From assembly GCA_964572725.1 (NCBI GenBank), contig CAZNFW010000039.1:1-26813 (forward strand): a DNA stretch of 26,813 nt. The letters are read 5' to 3'. The notes beneath the pieces were generated by a model that worked only from the letters and a program-made list of their open reading frames with translations, had not been told where the DNA came from and did no database searches. The position numbers and the translations under genes are program-made. This DNA is from Rosettibacter sp964572725. GTDB taxonomy: Bacteria > Bacteroidota > Ignavibacteria > Ignavibacteriales > Melioribacteraceae. Shown here in pieces: positions 1 to 8,016 of the stretch (positions are counted from its first letter, which is position 1; each line of letters begins with the position of its first letter).

Positions 1-744
1 GATTCAAATTGTGAAATTTTATTCTGGGTAGGGTGTGCTGGTTCTTTTGATTCAAGATATCAGAAAGTGACGAAATCAATTGCAAAATTGATGCAAATTG
101 CAAATATTGAATTTAGAATTCTGGGTGTTGAAGAAAAATGTACAGGTGATGTAGCTCGAAAATTAGGTAATGAATATCTTGCGCAGATGTTAATTAATGA
201 AAATGTTGAAACTCTGAATAGATATAATGTTAAAAAAATTGTTACAGGTTGTCCGCATTGTTTTAACATGTTGAAAAATGAATATCCTCATTTTGGTGGT
301 ATTTATGAAGTTATTCATCATACTGATATGATTTTGAATTTATTGAAAGAGGGTAAATTAAAATTGAAAGATGAATCTATAAAACAGAAAATTACTTATC
401 ATGATTCATGTTATCTCGGGCGATATAATAATATTTATGATTCACCAAGAGAATCATTGAAAATGATAAATGGAATTAACATCGTAGAAATGGAACGAAA
501 TAGAGACAGAGGTTTTTGCTGTGGAGCAGGTGGTGGAAGAATGTTTCTTGAAGAAAATGAGGGTGAAAGAATAAATGAAAATCGAACTAAGGAAGCATTA
601 AGAACAAATGCAGATGTTGTAGCCTCAGCATGTCCTTTCTGTATGACTATGCTTTCTGATGGATTAAAATCTTTGAATAAATCAGATGATATTACAGTTA
701 AAGATATTTCCGAAATAATTCTTGAAAACTTATTTATTAATTAA
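1..744 (+). CDS. Partial (Fe-S)-binding protein, HdrD/GlpC-like CCG-domain protein (3' end)
   Basis: The reading frame is open from base 1, so the gene starts before the window; a GTG at 67 is internal, because conserved residues lie upstream of it. The visible part holds two cysteine-rich CCG domains: VGCAGSFDSRYQK at the left edge with GCPHCFN near position 250, then YHDSCYLGRY, RGFCCGAGGGRMF and ASACPFC. This is the cluster-binding region of the heterodisulfide reductase D/glycerol-3-phosphate dehydrogenase C superfamily. Such proteins pass electrons between flavoproteins (often ETF or acyl-CoA dehydrogenases) and quinone or other carriers, usually at the membrane. The N-terminal ferredoxin or membrane part is not visible, so the exact subtype cannot be told. 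The histone-like gene follows after 17 bases and may be co-transcribed. Confidence 0.85.
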   Translation, partial: DSNCEILFWVGCAGSFDSRYQKVTKSIAKLMQIANIEFRILGVEEKCTGDVARKLGNEYLAQMLINENVETLNRYNVKKIVTGCPHCFNMLKNEYPHFGGIYEVIHHTDMILNLLKEGKLKLKDESIKQKITYHDSCYLGRYNNIYDSPRESLKMINGINIVEMERNRDRGFCCGAGGGRMFLEENEGERINENRTKEALRTNADVVASACPFCMTMLSDGLKSLNKSDDITVKDISEIILENLFIN

Positions 745-761
745 AAAGTATGGAGGTATAC

Positions 762-956
762 ATGCAAAAGTATCAAAATTTAGTAGAGTTCGTTAAAAGT
801 TTAGAAACAGACGTAATTAAATTTTATGAAAAGGGTCAGGCAGCTGCAGGCACCCGTCTAAGAAAAGGATTAAGCGAGCTGAAAAAAATGGCTCAAGAAA
901 TAAGAAATGAAATTCAAGAAGTAAAGGCACAGCGTAAAGCTTCAAAAAGTGAATAA
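762..956 (+). CDS. Small histone H1-like (Hc1 family) DNA-binding protein
   Basis: This 64-residue, lysine-rich, alpha-helical protein begins MQKYQNLVEFVKSLETD and contains AAGTRLRKGLSELKKMAQEIR, followed by a basic tail. That is the pattern of the short Hc1/histone H1-like proteins of the Bacteroidota and Chlorobi, thought to bind and compact DNA. The start is set at the ATG at 762 because GGAGG at 752-756 lies 5 bases upstream; an in-frame ATG at 750 has the same GGAGG inside its coding sequence and is less likely. A strong intrinsic terminator follows the stop codon directly. The family assignment rests on the remembered sequence pattern; the DNA-binding role is from the family. Confidence 0.8.
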   Translation: MQKYQNLVEFVKSLETDVIKFYEKGQAAAGTRLRKGLSELKKMAQEIRNEIQEVKAQRKASKSE

Positions 957-2118
957 TATATTTTTTAAGGGCTGGATTCTTTTATCCAGCCTTTTTTTAA
1001 AATCATCATTTATAAAATTTTTTTCTATAACTGCATTTATTTTTTCTTATTCATTTCTATTCGGGTTATATTTTAATGACTCAGCAAATATAATATCCAG
1101 GGATTCTACCTCTGTAATTAAATTAACATTTGTCGGCGATTTGATGTGTCATCTCCCTCAATTAAACTCTGCTCGAATAAGCAAGGATAGTTTTGATTTT
1201 AAGCCATCATTTAAATACATTAAAAAATTTCTTGAAAATTCTGATATTACATTTGGAAACTTAGAAACTGTTATTGGTGAAGAAAAAGATAATTATAAAG
1301 GTTACCCGGTTTTTAATTCTCCGCCAGAATTTATAGAAGCATTAAAATATGCTAAATTTGATTTTTTATTTACTTCTAACAATCATTCTTTTGATCAGGA
1401 AATATTAGGAATTATTAGAACAATTCAGGTATTAAAAGCTTATCAAATAAATTACCTTGGTACTTATTTATCACAAAGTGATTATGATTCTTTAAGAATT
1501 ATAAGTAAGAAAAACTTTAGGATTGGTTTATTAGCATATACTTATGGATTAAATATTAATCTAAACAAAAAGTACAATTATGCTACTAAAATTATTGACA
1601 CTGTATTAATTAAAAAGGAAATTGAAAAATTAAAAGAAAAGGACGTAGATATTATTTTAGTTTATTTTCATTTTGGAGATGAATACAAAAGAAAACCGTC
1701 TTTATATCAAAAAGAAATTGTAAGAAAAACTATTATGTATGGTGCAAATATAATAGTTGCAAGCCATCCACATGTTGTTCATCCAATAATCATTTATAAT
1801 TCCAATAATAAAATTAGAAAAACATTAGTTGCATATTCTTTAGGAAATTTTTTTTCGAATCAAAGATGGAGATATTCTGATAGCGGTATTATTCTAAATA
1901 TTAATTTGAGTAAAAATAACAGTGCAGTTACTATTGACAGTATATCAATAATTCCAACATGGGTTTATAAGGGATTGATAGATAGGAAAACCCAATTCTA
2001 TATCATTCCATGTGATACGACAAAAATTGATAATTTTTATTTTCTTAACAATTATGACAAGATGTTAATCAAAAGAAGCTACAATGATGTGATGGAAATG
2101 TTTTTAATTAATAGGTAA
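949..2118 (+). CDS. CapA family metallophosphatase-like protein (poly-gamma-glutamate synthesis CapA type)
   Basis: A 389-residue protein if started at the GTG at 949. An N-terminal hydrophobic stretch (about residues 21-41) should act as signal or membrane anchor. The PGA_cap/metallophosphatase motifs follow in order: GDLMCH (63-68), GNLE, NNHSFDQ, HFGDEY, ASHPHVVHP and YSLGNFFSNQ. CapA proteins take part in making or anchoring poly-gamma-glutamate or other surface polymers, but isolated homologues like this one have no proven substrate. The start is uncertain. Between 949 and the GDLMCH motif there is no other ATG, GTG or TTG in frame, yet a strong terminator (967-998) lies in that stretch. 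The 949 GTG overlaps the histone-like stop by 8 bases and has no good ribosome binding site. Translation from 949 coupled to the upstream gene, or a rare ATA/ATT start near 1012-1027, are the alternatives. Confidence 0.85.
   Translation: MNNIFFKGWILLSSLFLKSSFIKFFSITAFIFSYSFLFGLYFNDSANIISRDSTSVIKLTFVGDLMCHLPQLNSARISKDSFDFKPSFKYIKKFLENSDITFGNLETVIGEEKDNYKGYPVFNSPPEFIEALKYAKFDFLFTSNNHSFDQEILGIIRTIQVLKAYQINYLGTYLSQSDYDSLRIISKKNFRIGLLAYTYGLNINLNKKYNYATKIIDTVLIKKEIEKLKEKDVDIILVYFHFGDEYKRKPSLYQKEIVRKTIMYGANIIVASHPHVVHPIIIYNSNNKIRKTLVAYSLGNFFSNQRWRYSDSGIILNINLSKNNSAVTIDSISIIPTWVYKGLIDRKTQFYIIPCDTTKIDNFYFLNNYDKMLIKRSYNDVMEMFLINR
967..998 (+). terminator. Rho-independent terminator after the histone-like gene
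   Basis: Perfect 8-bp inverted repeat GGCTGGAT (970-977) / ATCCAGCC (984-991) with a 6-base loop, followed by seven T (992-998) and preceded by A/G that can extend the stem. It starts 10 bases after the histone-like stop codon. It also lies inside the only usable upstream extension of the next gene (capA-like). Confidence 0.9.
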
Positions 2119-2131
2119 TGAGCTAATTTCA

Positions 2132-2139
2132 TATCTTTG
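2132..2139 (+). promoter_or_regulatory. Candidate Bacteroidota-type -10 element (TAnnTTTG) before the MFS gene
   Basis: TATCTTTG fits the TAnnTTTG -10 consensus of Bacteroidota housekeeping promoters and lies 20 bases upstream of the ATG at 2160. No clear TTG -33 box is visible at the right distance, so the call is tentative. Confidence 0.4.
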
Positions 2140-2159
2140 CGAGTCAATATTTTATTAAT

Positions 2160-3329
2160 ATGAAAAATAAAGCATCACTTACGGTAATATTTTTTACAAT
2201 ATTCATAGATTTAATGGGTTTTGGAATATTAATTCCAATTCTTCCAACATTTGCAAGTAAAGAATTAGGAGTGCCTGATTATGGCATTGGAATGATTGTA
2301 GCAATTTTTTCTTTGATGCAGTTTTTCTTTAATCCTTTATTAGGCAAATTATCTGATGCAGTTGGAAGAAAACCAATAATTGCAGCAACATTATTGTTAA
2401 CATCAATTTCTTATGTAATATTTAGTTTTGCTAATTCATTTGGAATTTTATTCTTCTCAAGAGCATTGGCAGGGCTTGGAGGAAGTAATATTGGTGTAGC
2501 ACAAGCATATATAGCGGATATAACTCCACCCGAAGAAAGACTTAAGGGGATGGGAATTATTGGTGTTGCATTTGGATTGGGATTTGTCTTCGGTCCTTTA
2601 ATTGGGGCATTTATTTCAAAGTTTGGTTATGCAGCTGCAGGATTAAGCAGTGCAGCTTTTTCTTTCACTGCGTTTTTATTTGCATTATTAATTTTGCCTG
2701 AATCAAAAAAGTTTAAATCAAAAAAAGTAAATTTCCATCTTAAATTATTTGATGTGAAATATATTCAAGAAGTTTTGCATAAACCTGTTGTTGGATTACT
2801 AATATTTATTTTTTTTATAATAATTTTTTCAATTGCTAATTTATATGGCACCTTTGCATTGCTTGGTTATAAGTTTTATCACTTTACTGACCAACAAAAT
2901 GGAATTCTTTTTGGAATAATGGGCATCATTGGAGCCTTAGTTCAGGGAGTGTTAGTTAAATTTACTCATAGGATTTCTGAGCGGTTTCTTTTAGTATCTG
3001 GTTTAATTTTAATGATGATTGGTTTAGCAGGAATTCCATATGGAGGTAATTTCTTTGGTGTAATTATAATAATTTCAATATTGTCAGTAGGAACAGGAAT
3101 ATTACAACCGCTTATTCTTAGTTTGATTTCGAAATTCTCTAAGCAGGAAGAACAGGGTTCTATTCTTGGGTTGAATCAATCTTTTTCTGCATTTGCAAGA
3201 TTTCTTGGACCATTATGGGGAGGATTTTCTTACGATTATTTAGGTTATAAAGCGCCGTTTATTACTGGTGCTTTATTTACATTTTTTATATTAATTATTG
3301 TAATTAATTACTGGAAAAATATAATTTAG
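2160..3329 (+). CDS. MFS transporter, TetA/DHA1-like drug:H+ antiporter family
   Basis: A 389-residue polytopic inner-membrane protein with about 12 predicted helices. Residues 62-72 (GKLSDAVGRKP) match the cytoplasmic loop motif A of the major facilitator superfamily. GVAFGLGFVFGPLIGAF (about 135-151) matches the antiporter motif C of drug exporters. RALAGLGGSNIGVAQAYIAD (about 101-120) resembles TetA-type efflux proteins. It probably exports a small hydrophobic compound by proton exchange; the substrate cannot be told and tetracycline resistance should not be assumed. There is no evident Shine-Dalgarno sequence. dusB follows after 4 bases, so the two are probably one transcript. Confidence 0.85.
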   Translation: MKNKASLTVIFFTIFIDLMGFGILIPILPTFASKELGVPDYGIGMIVAIFSLMQFFFNPLLGKLSDAVGRKPIIAATLLLTSISYVIFSFANSFGILFFSRALAGLGGSNIGVAQAYIADITPPEERLKGMGIIGVAFGLGFVFGPLIGAFISKFGYAAAGLSSAAFSFTAFLFALLILPESKKFKSKKVNFHLKLFDVKYIQEVLHKPVVGLLIFIFFIIIFSIANLYGTFALLGYKFYHFTDQQNGILFGIMGIIGALVQGVLVKFTHRISERFLLVSGLILMMIGLAGIPYGGNFFGVIIIISILSVGTGILQPLILSLISKFSKQEEQGSILGLNQSFSAFARFLGPLWGGFSYDYLGYKAPFITGALFTFFILIIVINYWKNII

Positions 3330-3333
3330 AAAT

Positions 3334-4320
3334 ATGAATATTGGTAAAATTAAAATAGATAATCCTTTACTTTTAGCACCAATGGAAGATGTTACTGATA
3401 TTGCATTTAGAAAACTTTGTAAAGAATTTGGTGCAGATATAGTTTATACTGAATTTGTCAATTCAGATGGATTAATACGTGCAAACAAAAAAACATTTAA
3501 GAAACTTGAAATTACTGAAGAAGAAAGACCTGTTGGAATTCAGATTTATGGCGGTAACTTAGAACCAATGATAGAATCAGCAAAAATAGCAGAGGAGAAA
3601 AATCCTGATATAATTGATATTAATGCTGGATGTTGGGTAAAGAAAATTGCTAATCGTGGTGCAGGTGCAGGTTTATTACGCGATCCAGATTATATGCAAA
3701 AAATGGTAGAGTCAATTGTTAAATCTGTTAAAATTCCTGTAACTGTTAAAACAAGATTAGGATGGGATGAAAACTCAATTAATATTCTTGATATTGCAAA
3801 AAGAATTGAAGATGCGGGAGCAGCTGCATTAACTGTTCACTGTAGAACTAGAGCTCAAGGACACAATGGAGAAGCTGATTGGTCATGGATTCAAAAAGTT
3901 AAGGAAGTTATTAAGATTCCAGTAATCCTTAATGGCGGGGTAATGACAGCTTATGATGTTAAAAAAGCTTTTGAAACTGCGAATGCAGATGGTGTAATGA
4001 TTGCTCGCGGTGCTATTGAAAGACCTTGGATTTTTAGAGAAGCAAAAGAACTTTTAAGATATGGAGAAATAAAATTAATTGATTCTCCTGATTTCAGATT
4101 TCAAACAGCACTTCGTCATTTGAGATATGAACTTGAGATAAAAGAACCGAGAGCAGCAATTATCCCATTTAGAAAATATTGGTCAGGTTATTTAAAAGGC
4201 TTAAGAAATTCATCAAAGATAAAACAGGAATTAATGAAATTGACTGAGTATGCTCCCATTGAAGATTTATTAATGAATTATCTTGAAGAATTAAATAAAG
4301 AAGAAAAATTAATTTACTAA
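3334..4320 (+). CDS. dusB: tRNA-dihydrouridine synthase (DusB/NifR3 type)
   Basis: A 328-residue FMN-dependent TIM-barrel enzyme that reduces specific uridines in the tRNA D-loop to dihydrouridine. Diagnostic segments are LAPMEDVTDIAFRKLC (14-29), VGIQIYGGNL (67-76), DINAGC with the catalytic Cys100, VTVKTRLGWD, TVHCRTRAQGHNGEADW, and VILNGGV with an ARGA phosphate-binding stretch. The residue after the catalytic cysteine is Trp101 (GCWVKK) where most Dus proteins have proline. The rest of the barrel is intact, so I expect an active enzyme. It is packed between the MFS gene (4 bases) and apt (12 bases). In many bacteria dusB pairs with fis; that is not the case here. Confidence 0.93.
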   Translation: MNIGKIKIDNPLLLAPMEDVTDIAFRKLCKEFGADIVYTEFVNSDGLIRANKKTFKKLEITEEERPVGIQIYGGNLEPMIESAKIAEEKNPDIIDINAGCWVKKIANRGAGAGLLRDPDYMQKMVESIVKSVKIPVTVKTRLGWDENSINILDIAKRIEDAGAAALTVHCRTRAQGHNGEADWSWIQKVKEVIKIPVILNGGVMTAYDVKKAFETANADGVMIARGAIERPWIFREAKELLRYGEIKLIDSPDFRFQTALRHLRYELEIKEPRAAIIPFRKYWSGYLKGLRNSSKIKQELMKLTEYAPIEDLLMNYLEELNKEEKLIY

Positions 4321-4332
4321 AAGGGCAGCAAT

Positions 4333-4854
4333 ATGGACTTAAAAAATTATATTAGAACAGTTCCAGATTTCCCTAAAAAAGGTATTATGTTTCGGGATAT
4401 TACTACATTACTGAAAGATGGGAAAGCATTTAGCTATGCAGTAGATGAATTGTATAACTTATCTAAAAATAAAGAGATAACAAAAGTAGTTGGAATTGAA
4501 TCTCGTGGCTTTATTTTAGGTGCTGTTCTGGCAAATAAATTGGGCGCAGGTTTTGTTCCGGTTAGAAAACCCGGTAAACTTCCTGCAGAAAAATTATCAG
4601 AAACTTATTCTTTAGAGTATGGTGTTGATTCTGTTGAGATTCATAAAGATGCTATCCAGAATGGGGACTTAGTTCTTATGCATGATGATTTGCTTGCTAC
4701 AGGTGGGACAATGGATGCTGCCTGCAAATTAGTCGAAAAATTGGGAGCAAGAATTGTGCAAATTTCATTTTTAATTGAGCTAAATTTCCTTAATGGAAGA
4801 GATAAGTTAAAAAATTACGAGGTACATTCATTAATTCAGTATGATACTGAATAA
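4333..4854 (+). CDS. apt: Adenine phosphoribosyltransferase
   Basis: A cytoplasmic purine salvage enzyme that makes AMP from adenine and PRPP. The 173-residue length is normal for the family. The start PDFPKKGIMFRDITTLL (11-27), GIESRGFILGAVLA (54-67), FVPVRKPGKLP (74-84) and the PRPP-binding loop LVLMHDDLLATGGTM (113-127) are all present. The loop has Met-His before the acidic pair, where Val-Asp-Asp is more usual. AAGGG lies about 7 bases upstream of the ATG as a modest ribosome binding site. It is the last gene of a co-directional run with the MFS gene and dusB. rsmI converges on it, with only 28 bases between the stops and no clear terminator. Confidence 0.95.
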   Translation: MDLKNYIRTVPDFPKKGIMFRDITTLLKDGKAFSYAVDELYNLSKNKEITKVVGIESRGFILGAVLANKLGAGFVPVRKPGKLPAEKLSETYSLEYGVDSVEIHKDAIQNGDLVLMHDDLLATGGTMDAACKLVEKLGARIVQISFLIELNFLNGRDKLKNYEVHSLIQYDTE

Positions 4855-4882
4855 ATTTAATTAGCAGCTTATGTAATATTTA

Positions 4883-5593
4883 TTATGAAGGATTTGAAAA
4901 TTTTTTTGGTGCAATTACAACTACAAATTCTCCCTTTACAATTTTTTTATCAAAGTCTCTTAAAATTTCGTCAGGAGTACCACGCCAGATTTCTTCAAAC
5001 TTTTTTGTTAACTCTCGTGCTACAACAATTTGTCTTTCCGTCATATAATTTCTTAATTCTTCTATAAGTTTTTTAATTCTATACATTGATTCATAAAGTA
5101 CAATAGTTCTTTCTTCTTCAGCAAGTTCCTGCAGTTTTTTTTGTCTTCCTTTTTTTTGAGGTAAAAATCCTTCAAATACAAAAGAGCTTGAAGGTAAACC
5201 ACTTATGCTTAAAGCAGCAGTAAGTGCGCTTGGCCCGGGAATTGGCACTATATTAATGTTAAACTTTACCGCTTCATTTATTAGTTTTGAACCGGGATCA
5301 GAAATTAAAGGTGTGCCAGCATCAGAAACCAATGCACAGGTGAATCCTGATTTTATTTCGTGTAAGATTTTATTTATTTGTTGTTCTTCATTTTTTGCAT
5401 TAATAACTACAAATTTTTTTTGAATGTTGTAATGGTCAAAAAGAATTTTTGTAACTCTTGTGTCTTCACATATTACAAAATCTACGCTTCTTAAAATATC
5501 AAGTGCTCGTAATGTGATATCTTCTAAATTACCTATTGGAGTTGCAACTACATAAATTTTGCCGTATTTATTTTTATCATCAAAACTTTTCAT
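4883..5593 (-). CDS. rsmI: 16S rRNA (cytidine-1402-2'-O)-methyltransferase RsmI
   Basis: A 236-residue SAM-dependent enzyme of the tetrapyrrole-methylase fold that methylates the 2'-OH of C1402 in the decoding centre of 16S rRNA. The family signatures are clear: IYVVATPIGNLEDITLRAL near the N-terminus, VICEDTRVT, LVSDAGTPLISDPG, PIPGPSALTAALSISGLPSSSFVFEGFLP, and TIVLYESMYRIKK. Length is slightly under the E. coli enzyme (about 286) because the C-terminal extension is short, as is common outside the Proteobacteria. The ATG at 5593 is chosen because the conserved part begins about 10 residues later; there is no clear ribosome binding site. It stands alone on its strand, with a long AT-rich divergent intergenic region upstream. 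Confidence 0.94.
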   Translation of the reverse strand: MKSFDDKNKYGKIYVVATPIGNLEDITLRALDILRSVDFVICEDTRVTKILFDHYNIQKKFVVINAKNEEQQINKILHEIKSGFTCALVSDAGTPLISDPGSKLINEAVKFNINIVPIPGPSALTAALSISGLPSSSFVFEGFLPQKKGRQKKLQELAEEERTIVLYESMYRIKKLIEELRNYMTERQIVVARELTKKFEEIWRGTPDEILRDFDKKIVKGEFVVVIAPKKFSNPS

Positions 5594-5706
5594 GTCATAT
5601 TTTTATTTGTAAATAACTAATTCCAATTTAATTTGGGCATAATGTTTCGATTCTAATAGAAAATATTTTTAGCTTATACAAAGTAATAATTATAATCGTT
5701 CAGTAA

Positions 5707-5812
5707 CAAAAATATTTTAACAAAAAATTTTTTTCTTCATAAAAAATTATTATAAGTCATTTCTATAAAATTAATTCTCAATTGTTCAAAAATATTTCTT
5801 AACCAAAAAATT
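5707..5812. repeat. Imperfect direct repeat pair, 80 bases apart
   Basis: The 11-mer CAAAAATATTT occurs at 5707 and 5787. Each copy is followed, after 3 and 6 bases respectively, by CAAAAAATT. The two copies span 5707-5729 and 5787-5812. In such AT-rich DNA this could be chance or a local duplication. Confidence 0.5.
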
Positions 5813-5843
5813 AAACAAACATTAATATCATTTCGATAATAAG

Positions 5844-5872
5844 TTAGAAGCAATAAACAATATTGGTATAGT
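5844..5872 (+). promoter_or_regulatory. Candidate promoter for the lipoprotein gene at 5891
   Basis: TTAGAA (5844-5849), a 17-base spacer, then TATAGT (5867-5872) preceded by TGG, which resembles an extended -10. A GAGG ribosome binding site follows before the ATG. The -35 is only a 4 of 6 match. Confidence 0.35.
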
Positions 5873-5890
5873 TAACATTGTGAGGTTATC

Positions 5891-6331
5891 ATGAAAAAAA
5901 TATTGATAATGGGTGCATTAATAATATTTCTTGTTACTTCGTGCGTTACAGAAAAAATTATTGAACCAACAGTATCTAATGATTACAGTGGACAATATCA
6001 ATCAGTACCTTATTCAGCTGATAATGCTGATCCAATTGTAATTTTATTGCTTTCTCACGAAGGTAATAAAGTTTATGGAACGGGCAGTTGGAATGCGATA
6101 ACTTTTAACTTTGAAGGCACTGTAATTAATAAGCATACTATTTTAACATTTACCTTAAAAGATACAAATGTTGGCAATGTTAATGGCGATATTGATGCAT
6201 GGTTTGGTGAAGATAATAGTCTTGCAGGTGGTTATAAATTATGGAATTCTTACCAGTTATTTAATGGTGCAATTAGATTTAAGTTGGTTCAAAGACTTGA
6301 AAAAAAGCACGACCAGGGGACAGGATATTAA
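5891..6331 (+). CDS. Hypothetical small lipoprotein
   Basis: A 146-residue protein with a classical lipoprotein signal: MKKILIMGALIIFLVTSC, lipobox LVTSC, lipidated Cys18. The mature part is beta-rich (alternating hydrophobic pattern, with GNKVYGTGSWNAITFNFEGTV) and resembles small lipocalin-like or beta-sandwich domains, but I do not recognise a family. GAGG lies 6 bases before the ATG. It is monocistronic: rsmI diverges upstream, and a bidirectional terminator downstream is shared with the convergent lat gene. It is expected at the periplasmic face of the inner or outer membrane. The function is unknown. Confidence 0.75.
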   Translation: MKKILIMGALIIFLVTSCVTEKIIEPTVSNDYSGQYQSVPYSADNADPIVILLLSHEGNKVYGTGSWNAITFNFEGTVINKHTILTFTLKDTNVGNVNGDIDAWFGEDNSLAGGYKLWNSYQLFNGAIRFKLVQRLEKKHDQGTGY

Positions 6332-6346
6332 TCTTATCTAGAAATT

Positions 6347-6370
6347 AAAGGCTCTGTTGTAGAGCCTTTT
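6347..6370. terminator. Bidirectional terminator between lipoprotein gene and lat
   Basis: Symmetric hairpin AAAGGCTCT / AGAGCCTTTT with stem GGCTCT (6350-6355) / AGAGCC (6361-6366) and a 5-base loop. T-runs follow on either strand, so it can end both convergent transcripts. It sits directly after the lat stop codon at 6369-6371. Confidence 0.8.
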
Positions 6371-7715
6371 ATATAATTCTAAGTGTTCTTCTTATTATTT
6401 CAATTCCCTTATCAACTTCCTCTTTTGTTATAACCAGTGGTGGTCTGAATCTAACGGTTGATACACCGCATCCGAGCATAAGCATTTTGTTCTCAAATAA
6501 TTTTGTGAGAAATTTTTTTCTAACTTCAGGAGTTGGCATATCAAAAGCACACATTAAACCAAGACCACGAGCTTGACTAACAAGATGTGGAAAATCTTTT
6601 TGAACTTCTAATAATTTTTCCAAAAGATATTTTCCGACAGTTCTTGCATTTTCAATTAAATTATCTTCTACAATAACTTCAAGATATTTTCTTGCTCTGA
6701 CCATATCTGTTAGATTGCCGCCCCATGTTGAATTAATTCTCCCGGAAACTCTTAAAACATTATCTTCAACTTCATCAATTCGATTGCTTACCATAATTCC
6801 GCATACCTGAACCTTTTTACCGAATGACATAATATCAGGTTGAACAAAGTATTCGTGAGCCCACATTTTGCCTGTTAAACCAACGCCTGTCTGGACTTCA
6901 TCAAACATAAGCATAATATCGTGTTCGTCTGCAATTTCTCTGAGTTTAACAAAAAATTCTTTTCGAAAATGATTATCACCGCCTTCACCTTGAATTGGTT
7001 CAATTATTATTGCAGCAATATCATCTTTATTATTTTTAATTGTAGTATAAATTTCGTTAATTGCTTGATTTTCCAGCTGAATAATTTTATCTAAATTTTC
7101 TTCAACAGGGAAAATCATTTTTGGATTTATAATTCTTGGCCAGTTGAATTTAGGATAATGTGCAGTTTTAATTGGGTCTGTGTTCGTCAATGATAAGGTA
7201 TAACCTGACCTGCCATGAAATGCCTGACGAAAGTGTATGACCTGCTGACCTTTTTCTTCTTTATAACCTTTCATGAAATTTTTCTTCACTTTCCAATCGA
7301 AAGCAGCTTTAAGTCCATTTTCTACTGCAAGTGTTCCTCCTTCAACAAAAAATAAGTGCTTGAAATATTCAGGTTTCGCAAGTCTGCATAATGTATCAAC
7401 AAATTTTGCCATCTCAACTGTATAGATATCTGAGTTGGAAGGTTTATTCATTGCAGCTAATGTTAATTCTTCTCTGAACTCTTTTGTATTTAATTTAGGA
7501 TGATTTATCCCAAGCGGTGCAGAAGCGAAGAATGAATAAAAATCTAAATATTCTTCACCAGTTTTTGCATCAATAATTGTTAAGCCATGACTTTTTTCTA
7601 AATCCAATACAATTTCAAAACCATCGATTAACATTACTTTGCGAAGAACATCAAGTGCATTCTGCGAAGTAACATTATTTACAAATTCAGTATTAATAAG
7701 AATATTTTCTGACAT
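6369..7715 (-). CDS. lat: L-lysine 6-transaminase (lysine epsilon-aminotransferase)
   Basis: A 448-residue PLP-dependent class III aminotransferase that moves the epsilon-amino group of lysine to 2-oxoglutarate, giving aminoadipate semialdehyde (which cyclises to piperideine-6-carboxylate) and glutamate. The sequence matches the LAT branch rather than ornithine or GABA aminotransferases: SFFASAPLGINHP, FFVEGGTLAVENGLKAAFDWK, RQAFHGRSGYTLSLTNTDP, IIIEPIQGEGGDNHF, MFDEVQTGVGLTGK, and the PLP lysine Lys300 in SFGKKVQVCG. Lys300 has the same number as in the Mycobacterium enzyme. GAGAGG lies 5 bases before the ATG. The aldehyde dehydrogenase that oxidises its product is encoded divergently nearby (8664-10196), so the two form a lysine-to-aminoadipate route. 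Confidence 0.93.
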   Translation of the reverse strand: MSENILINTEFVNNVTSQNALDVLRKVMLIDGFEIVLDLEKSHGLTIIDAKTGEEYLDFYSFFASAPLGINHPKLNTKEFREELTLAAMNKPSNSDIYTVEMAKFVDTLCRLAKPEYFKHLFFVEGGTLAVENGLKAAFDWKVKKNFMKGYKEEKGQQVIHFRQAFHGRSGYTLSLTNTDPIKTAHYPKFNWPRIINPKMIFPVEENLDKIIQLENQAINEIYTTIKNNKDDIAAIIIEPIQGEGGDNHFRKEFFVKLREIADEHDIMLMFDEVQTGVGLTGKMWAHEYFVQPDIMSFGKKVQVCGIMVSNRIDEVEDNVLRVSGRINSTWGGNLTDMVRARKYLEVIVEDNLIENARTVGKYLLEKLLEVQKDFPHLVSQARGLGLMCAFDMPTPEVRKKFLTKLFENKMLMLGCGVSTVRFRPPLVITKEEVDKGIEIIRRTLRII

Positions 7716-8016
7716 AGTAACCTCTCAATTTTTTATAGATATAAATTTGGTAAGTATAATGTGAGAGAGGATAACTTAATAGACTTGTTCTAAGCGGGAG
7801 CTTAAGTAGCTTTTTAAGTTTTTTCTGCCGGTTAGTTTTTGAAAATCAATGTATTTCATATATAGTTGCAAATAGTCATTTTTAAATTATGAATCATAAT
7901 CAATATTAACAAATCAATTTTTGATTTCATGTGCTCTTAATATTTGTTGAAATGTTAAGGTTTGTAAAAGAATTATTTTTACTTAATTTAAATTCGAGAA
8001 TAAAAATTGAATATTC
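7716..8016. other. Divergent intergenic region of the lysine catabolic locus
   Basis: About 300 bases between lat and the lipoprotein-aldehyde dehydrogenase genes. It contains the lat ribosome binding site (CCTCTC on the + strand, 7721-7726) and a small inverted repeat AGCT-TAAGT-AGCT near 7799-7811. It probably holds the promoters of both arms, but no convincing promoter or operator could be fixed by eye. A short reading frame starting near 7931 overlaps the lipoprotein gene in another frame and is not considered real. Confidence 0.5.

Larger units (their letters stand above)
5594..5890. other. AT-rich divergent intergenic region between rsmI and a lipoprotein gene
   Basis: A 297-base non-coding region that must carry both divergent promoters. 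It has a candidate promoter for the rightward gene (5844-5872) and an imperfect direct repeat (5707-5729 and 5787-5812). I see no RNA gene or convincing small ORF in it. Confidence 0.6.

Noticed and set aside
750..761. Earlier ATG for the histone-like protein at 750
   Set aside because: The GGAGG ribosome site lies within it and is correctly spaced for the ATG at 762.
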